This document shows positions 58,352-64,000 of a stretch of DNA of 64,000 nucleotides, piece after piece. Below the pieces are notes generated by a model that saw only the letters and a program-made list of their open reading frames with translations, did not search any database and was not told the origin of the DNA. This DNA comes from Hyperoodon ampullatus. Taxonomy: Eukaryota > Chordata > Mammalia > Artiodactyla > Ziphiidae. The stretch covers positions 32,430,425 through 32,494,424 of the forward strand of contig OX457061.1 in the NCBI GenBank assembly GCA_949752795.1, given 5' to 3'. Made by a program: the position numbers and the translations under genes. Every line of letters starts with the position of its first letter. Positions within the stretch are counted from its first letter, which is position 1.

Positions 58352-58680
58352 GGTGGGCAGAGTCTGGCCCATGGACCAAATCTGGCCCACCACCTGTTTT
58401 TATATGGCCCGCCAGCTAAGAATGGTTTTGACGATTTTAAATGGTTGAAAAAAATCAAAAGAGTAATATTTCATGACATGTGAAATTATACAGAATTCAA
58501 ATTTCAGTGTCCCTGAATATAGTTTTATTGGAACACAGCCATGCTTATCCATTTCCGTATTATCTGTGGCTGCTTTCAAGCTACACAATAATTGAGTAGT
58601 TGTGACAGACCATATGGTCCAGAAAGCCTAAAAAACTCGCTTAACTGGCCCTTCACAGAAAAAGTTTGCCTGCCTGGTCC
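58352..58680 (-). mobile_element. hAT-type DNA transposon, longer version
   Basis: Antisense: AGGGGTGGGCAGAGTCTGGC, CATGGACCAAATCTGGCCC, GTTTTATTGGAACACAGCCA and CAGAAAAAGTTTGCC. It contains about 100 extra internal bases compared with the copies at 12200 and 51025. Confidence 0.8.
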
Positions 58681-60368
58681 ATAGTCCTTTAAAATCTTTG
58701 CAATACTACGCACTGTCAGTTTGTGACTGAGATGGGCACTTCTGATGTAAGAGACAGTTTTTCCATGTTCTCTGCTGTCACTTCTTCTAGAAGTAAAAAG
58801 TTCACTTGGCCTTTCTTTTTAACATGAACATGCACTATTAGGTGATGTGAACATCCTGGTTGGGGGTCTCTTTTTGAAGGTACAAGTGTTAAGTCAGTAG
58901 GAGGGGGACTCTGGAAATATTACGTGGATTTGTCTTCATCACCATCTCCCCCAGTTAATGTTTGCCAAGTAATCTGAAGACGAGGGTGTCCAACTTCATT
59001 CTTTCCTTAACAAGCAAGGTTATATCAGTCTTTCCTATAAGGCTGGGTTTGCCCCCCCAGGGCAGTATGAAAATGCATGTGCAACTTGGTTATATTTGTA
59101 AATCACATAACACTCCTCCCCTTAGAATAAGACTCGAGTATGGAAATTCTTTCATATGCTAGGGACAGATAGAAACCATTTTGCTGAATGGTTAAAAAGC
59201 AACAAACAAAAAGACAGGTGTAGTGGTGAAGCTTGAACATTAAGCATGAGCATTGAGGAGTTTACAGCATCTCCACTTCAGTGTTAAGGGGTAAAGTTTT
59301 TGCTGGTCTTTGGCAGTTCATCTCACCTCCTTACTGCACAGCTTTTCACACAACTCTTGAGTTAGCAGCCTTTAATGGGGGACTTTCAGTTCCTGGGCAT
59401 TCACAGATAACTTTCACGAGATACAAGGATCTGCACATAGTTTTACAGTCTGAGTGATTGTGTGTTTGAACAGTCTACCCTTTAAAAACTTGGATGGCTT
59501 CTTTTGCCTTCAGAAGGCTCTAAGGAGCCAGGTTCTAGAACTCAAACTCAGCCTTGCTGTCTTTCTCCTTCTGTTGTGGGCTTTTGTGAAACAAGGTGAT
59601 AAATTGCTTCTCATCTCTAAAGAAGAAAGTGAGTGTCCCTCCATGTGTCCTCTGTCTCATTAAGAAGTTGGTCGGATACCCACCAATTTCTAGATCCAGA
59701 AAGTAATCACTACAAGTATGGTCATTTTAGAAGCAAACTTAGAAATATATTGGAACTTTAATATAAAATCTGTATACCATTTGACTTTGACCCTGTAATT
59801 TCACGTCTGAGTATTTAGCCTATAAAATTAAAACTAAATATAAAAGAAAGATTTATATACAATAAGGCTTATTACTGCATTTTTTTCTATTTTTAATTAA
59901 AATTTTTAAAAAATTTTATTTTAAATTGGAGTATAGTTGAATTACAATGTTGTGTTAGTTTCAGGTGTGTAGCAAAGTGATTCAGTTATATATGTACGTA
60001 TATCCATTCTTTTTCAGATTCTTTTCCCATATAGGTTATTATAGAGTTCCGTGTGCTATACAGTATGTCATTGTTGATTATCTGTTTTATATATAGTAGT
60101 GAGTATATGTTAATCCCAAACTCCTAATTTATCCCTCCCCCCACCTTTTCCCTTTAGTAACCATAAGTGTGTTTTCAAAGTCTGTGAGTCTATTTCTGTT
60201 TTGTAAATAAGTTCATTTGTATCATTTCTAGATTCCACATGTAAGTGATGTTATATGACATTTGTCTTTCTGTTTGACTTACTTTACTTAGTACGATAAT
60301 CTCTAGGTCCATCCATGTTGCTGCAGTTGGCATTATTTCATTCTTTTTTATGGCTGAGTAACATTCCA

Positions 60369-60408
60369 TTGTGTGTGTGTGTATGTGTGTGTGTGTGTGT
60401 GTGTGTAT
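60369..60408 (+). repeat. (TG)n microsatellite inside the L1
   Basis: GT repeats with one AT interruption, at the point where related L1s read ATTCCATTGTAT. Confidence 0.92.
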
Positions 60409-60426
60409 ACACATACCACATCTTTT

Positions 60427-60654
60427 AATTAATTAATTAATTATTTAGGCTCCGCTGAGTCTTAGTTGCAGTACACAGGATCTTCGTTGCAGCATGTGGG
60501 ATCTTTAGTTGAGGCATGCGGGCTTCTTAGTTGCGGCATGTGGACTCTTAGTTGTGGCATGCATGCGGTATCTAGTTCCCTGACCAGGGATCAAACCTGG
60601 GCCCCCTGCATTGGGAACACTGAGTTTTACCCACTGGCCCACCAAGGAAGTCCC
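60427..60654 (-). mobile_element. tRNA-derived SINE (older form) nested in the L1
   Basis: (AATT)n head, CTTAGTTGCAGTACACAGGA, TAGTTCCCTGACCAGGGATC and CCACCAAGGAAGTCCC. The duplication ATACCACATCTT(T/C)T lies at 60413-60426 and 60655-60668. Confidence 0.9.
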
Positions 60655-62446
60655 TATACCACATCTTCTTTATCCATTCATCTGTCTTTGGACATTTAGA
60701 TTGTTTCCATGTCTTGGCTATTGTAAATAGTGCTGCAGTGAATATTAGGGTGAATGTATCTTTTCGAATTATAGTTTTCTCTGGGTATATGCCCAGGAGT
60801 GGGATTGCTGAATCATACTATAGTTCTATTTTTAGTTTTTAAAGGACCCACCATACTGTTCTCCATAGTGGTTGTACCAGTTTACATTCCCACCAACAGT
60901 GTAGGAGGGTTCCCTTTTCTCCACACCCTCTCCAGCATTTATTGTTGGTAGATTATTTGATGATGGCCATTCTGACTGGTGTGAGGTAATTCCTCATTGT
61001 GGCTTTGATTTGCATTTCTCTAATAATTAGTGATGTTGAGTATCTTTTCATGTGTTTTTTGGCTATCTGTATGTCTTCTTTGGAGAAATGTCTATTTAGA
61101 TCATCTGCCCATTTTTTGATTGGGTTGTTTGGTTTTTTTTGTTACTGAGCTGCATGAGCTGTTTGTATACTTTGGAGATTAATCCCTTGTCAGTTGCTTC
61201 ATTTGCAGATATTTTCTCCCATTCTGTGGGTTGTCTTTTTGTTTTGTTTATGGTTTCCTTTGCTGTGCAAAAGCTTTTAAGTTTAATTAGGTCTCATTTG
61301 TTTCTATTTTTATTTTCATTACTCTAGGAGATGGATCCAAAAAGATATTGCTGCAATTTATGTCAAAGTGTGTTCTGCCTATTTTTTCCTCTAAGAGTTT
61401 TACAGTATCCAGTCTTAAATTTTGGTCTTTAATCCATTTTGAGTTTATTTTTTTGTATGGTGTTAGAGAATGTTCTAATTTCATTCTTTACATGTAGCTA
61501 GCTGTCTAGTATTGAAGAGACTGTCTTTTCTCCATCATATGTTCTTGTCTCCTTTGTCGTAGATAAATTGACCATAGGTGTGTGTGTTTATTTCTGAGCT
61601 TCCTATCCTGTTCCATTGATCTATATTTTTATTTTTGTGCCAGAACAAAAATGTGTTTTGATGACTGTAGCTTTGTAGTATAGTTTGAAGTCAGGGAGTG
61701 TGATTCTTCCAGCTCCATTTTTCTTTCTCAGGATTGTCCTGGCTGTTCAGGTGGGGTCTTTTGTGTTTCCATACACATTTTTAAAATTTTTGTTATAGTT
61801 CTGTGCCGTTGGTAATTTGATAGGGATTGCACTGAATCTGTAGATTGCCTTGAGTAGTATAGTCATTCTGACATTATTGATTCTTCCAATCCAAGAATCT
61901 GGTATATCTTTCCATCTGTTTCTGTCATCTTCAGTTTTTCATCAGTGTCTTATAGTTTTCAGAGTACAGGTCTTTTGTCTCTTTAGGTAGGTTTATTCCT
62001 AGGTATTTTATTCTTTTTGATGTGCTGGTAAGTGGAATTGTTTCCTTAATTTCTTTTTCTGATCTTTCGCTGTTAGTGTATAGAAATGCTAGATTTCTGT
62101 ATATTAATTTTGTATCCTGAAATTTTACCGAATTCATTGATGAGCTCTAGTAGTTTACCAGTAGCATCTTTAGGACTTTCTATGTATAGTATCATGTCTT
62201 CTGCAAACAGTGACAGTTTTACTTCTCCTTTTCTAATTTGGATTCCTTTTATTTCTTTTTCTTCCCTGATTGCCATGGCTAAAACTAAACATGAAAGAAA
62301 GGTTTGTATATAATAAGCCTTATTGTTGCATTTTTAATAGTGAAAAGCCAGAAATAACCAAAGGTAAACTCACATGGGAAGAGTCAAGTAAACTATAATA
62401 TATCTACTTAACGAAGTATCATGTGGTGATTAAAAATGGATGTATA

Positions 62447-62662
62447 GGGCTTCCCTGGTGGCGCAGTGGTTGAGAATCTGCCTGCTGATGCAGGGGACAC
62501 AGGTTCGTGCCCCGGTCCGGGAAGATCCCACATGCCACGGAGCGGCTAGGCCCGTGAGCCATGGCCACTGAGCCTGCACGTCCAGAGCCTGTGTTCCGCA
62601 ACGGGAGAGGCCACAACAGTGAGAGGCCCGTGTACCACAAAAAAAAAAAAAAAAAAAAAAAA
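62447..62662 (+). mobile_element. CHR-type cetacean SINE (short form)
   Basis: Complete body with poly-A. GGATGTATA flanks it at 62438-62446 and 62663-62671. Confidence 0.95.
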
Positions 62663-62799
62663 GGATGTATACAGAGATTGATATTTATGCCATACCATGC
62701 ATCAAAAAGCAGCACTGTAAATCATCTGTGAATAGAGAACAGGAATACAGAAATGTAACTACTTGTTCACAGGTATTATGTATAGGTCATTGGATTTTA

Positions 62800-63151
62800 T
62801 TTTTTTAATATCTTTATTGGAGTATAATTGCTTTACAATGGTGTGTTAGTTTCTACTTTATAACAAAGTGAATCAGTTATACATATACATATGTTTCCAT
62901 ATCTCTTCCCTCTTGCGTCTCCCTCCCTCCCACCCTCCCTATCCCACCCCTCTAGGTCGTCACAAACCACCTAGCTGATCTCCCTGTGCTATGCAGCTAC
63001 TTCCCACTAGCTATTTTACGTTTGGTAGTGTATATATGTCCATGCCACTCTCTCACTTTGTCACAGCTTACCCTTCCCTCTTCCCATATCCTCAAGTCCA
63101 TGCTCTAGTAGGTCTGTGTCTTTATTCCCATCTTACCCCTAGGTTCTTCAT
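62800..63151 (-). mobile_element. L1 3' end, antisense, with clear target duplication
   Basis: TATCTTTATTGGAGTATAAT, TGCTTTACAATGGTGTGTTA, TCCCTGTGCTATGCAGCTAC and ACTCTCTCACTTTGTCACAG. TAGGTC(A/G)TTGGATTTTA flanks it at 62783-62799 and 63153-63169. Confidence 0.92.
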
Positions 63152-63239
63152 GTAGGTCGTTGGATTTTAAGTGAGTTTTTTCTCTTTTCTAGTTTTTCTT
63201 TGTAAACATTTATAGTACAGAAAAATATAATAAATGAAA

Positions 63240-64000
63240 ATGCAGACACCCAGTATCCAAGAGGTGAGAACCGTGCCTGCTCTAATCTGGACACTGCGTT
63301 GGCCAGTGCAGATCTGGCTGTGAATAAGCTGCAGGGTGTTTATCTTCATGGAGTTTGCAGTTCTGTTGGGGAGGCAGGCCAGAAACAGTTAATTTCTGAG
63401 GGTTTTTTTAATCGCACCATTGTTGATTTACAATGTTTGTTAGTTTCGGATGTACAGCAAAGTGATTCAGTTCTACATACATATATAGGTTATTACAAGG
63501 TATTGAATCTAGTTCCCTGGGCTGTACAGTCACTGAGTTATGAAAGGGGAGGGGAGGGTGCTGTGGAAGCCTAGAGCAAGGATATTTAACCCAGGAGGTG
63601 TTGAGGGAAGGTCCCCCAGGTACAGTGACATTGGAGCGAGGCTGGAAGGCTGAGGAGACACCATGTGAGCGAGGCAGGCTTGAGAGAATTTCACACAGAG
63701 GACATAGCCTCTGCGGAGAGAGGCACAAAGTCAAGAGCTTGGCCTGTTCCAGGGACCTGAATAAGCTCAGGGTGGTGGGAGCAAAGGGCCGTCAGTGTGA
63801 GGGCGAGGTGGGCCAGGGGTTAAGATGATAGTCGGGGGGACATGTAAAGCCCAGTAAGAAATTGGGGTTTCATCCTCAGGGCAAGTGGAGTCTGACATGA
63901 GCAGATTTTTTTTTTTTTTTTTTTTTTTAAGTCACTCAGTCAGACCACCCTGGAGGTTAGATGCAAGAGGTGGTGAGAATGGATGCTGGGAGACCAGCAG
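63240..64000 (+). repeat. Ancient mammalian repeat, family not assigned (copy 4), split by L1 fragment
   Basis: TTCATGGAGTTTGCAGTTCT before, and GAGCGAGGCTGGAAGGCTGA, GACATGTAAAGCCCAGTAAG and TTTCATCCTCAGGGCAAGTG after the L1 piece, match the block order of the copy at 30870. A 20-plus T-run lies at about 63906-63929. It runs off the window. Confidence 0.45.
63405..63530 (-). mobile_element. L1 3' UTR fragment, antisense
   Basis: CCATTGTTGATTTACAATG, GGATGTACAGCAAAGTGATT and GGTATTGAATCTAGTTCCCT. Short and truncated. Confidence 0.82.

Larger units (their letters stand above)
59885..62280 (-). mobile_element. 5'-truncated L1, antisense (3' UTR and ORF2 part)
   Basis: From left: a degenerate T/A tail, 3' UTR (TTGGAGTATAGTTGAATTAC, TTCAGGTGTGTAGCAAAGTG), then antisense ORF2. 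The frame at 62073-62276 reads [20 protein letters not shown] then DMILYIESP, so the FADD motif is changed to FAED. It is broken by several stops, and contains a TG microsatellite and a SINE. The flanks 59830-59884 and 62281-62335 are about 85 percent identical. Confidence 0.9.
59735..62760 (+). repeat. Ancient L1 3' part, split by a younger L1 and a CHR SINE
   Basis: CCATTTGACTTTGACCCTGT and CAATAAGGCTTATTACTGCA (59768-59882) continue after the younger L1 as AATAGTGAAAAGCCAGAAAT and CGAAGTATCATGTGGTGATT (to 62446). After the SINE it continues as CAGAGATTGATATTTATGCC and AAGCAGCACTGTAAATC. The order is that of the 3' part of old L1M elements. Confidence 0.6.

Noticed and set aside
62073..62276. 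Reverse-transcriptase-like frame as a gene
   Set aside because: It is a 67-codon remnant of L1 ORF2 with a changed FADD motif and stops on both sides.

Overview
The window is nuclear DNA of a mammal, very probably a cetacean (whale or dolphin). It carries about 17 tRNA-derived SINEs of the CHR type. They begin GGCTTCCCTGGTGGCGCAG, keep recognisable A and B boxes and end in poly-A, which is the SINE family typical of Cetacea and their closest relatives. Alongside these are cetartiodactyl-type L1 3' ends, and older MIR, L2, MER20 and hAT-type elements shared by most mammals. There is no prokaryotic, plasmid or phage structure.

The only gene I can support is a plus-strand internal part of ZNF462, a large C2H2 zinc-finger nuclear protein. 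Five coding exons are visible: 1828-1946, 6444-6638, 37921-38188, 40112-40248 and 50193-50416. All internal borders are GT-AG, and the reading frame is continuous across all four internal introns (314 complete codons). They encode the end of one finger split by the upstream intron and seven complete C2H2 fingers, one of which is itself split by the intron between 38188 and 40112. The 5' exons, including the very large one typical of this gene, lie to the left of the window. The terminal exon or exons lie to the right.

Region by region: 1-1827 is the end of an upstream intron (MIR, one CHR SINE). 1947-6443 is an intron with a SINE, an ancient L1 and a sense L1 3' end. 6639-37920 is a 31.3-kb intron holding most of the repeats. 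38189-40111 is a short intron with a MIR. 40249-50192 is an intron with three SINEs, MIRs, an MER20 and a repeat-free block with long open frames on both strands. From 50417 to the end is an AT-rich intron of at least 13.6 kb with a decayed L1, a (CT)n(CA)n microsatellite and a three-layer nest of retrotransposons.

I found no wholly new system. The best leads are these: the acceptor of the 6444 exon, which reads CAG|GTGAGC and so also has the form of a 5' splice site, ahead of a 195-nt in-frame exon; a SINE inserted 88 bases before the 37921 exon; an intermediate CHR SINE at 42065 that links the short and long forms; an L1 flanked by a roughly 55-bp imperfect direct repeat; and a perfect 26-bp tandem duplication at 36895.
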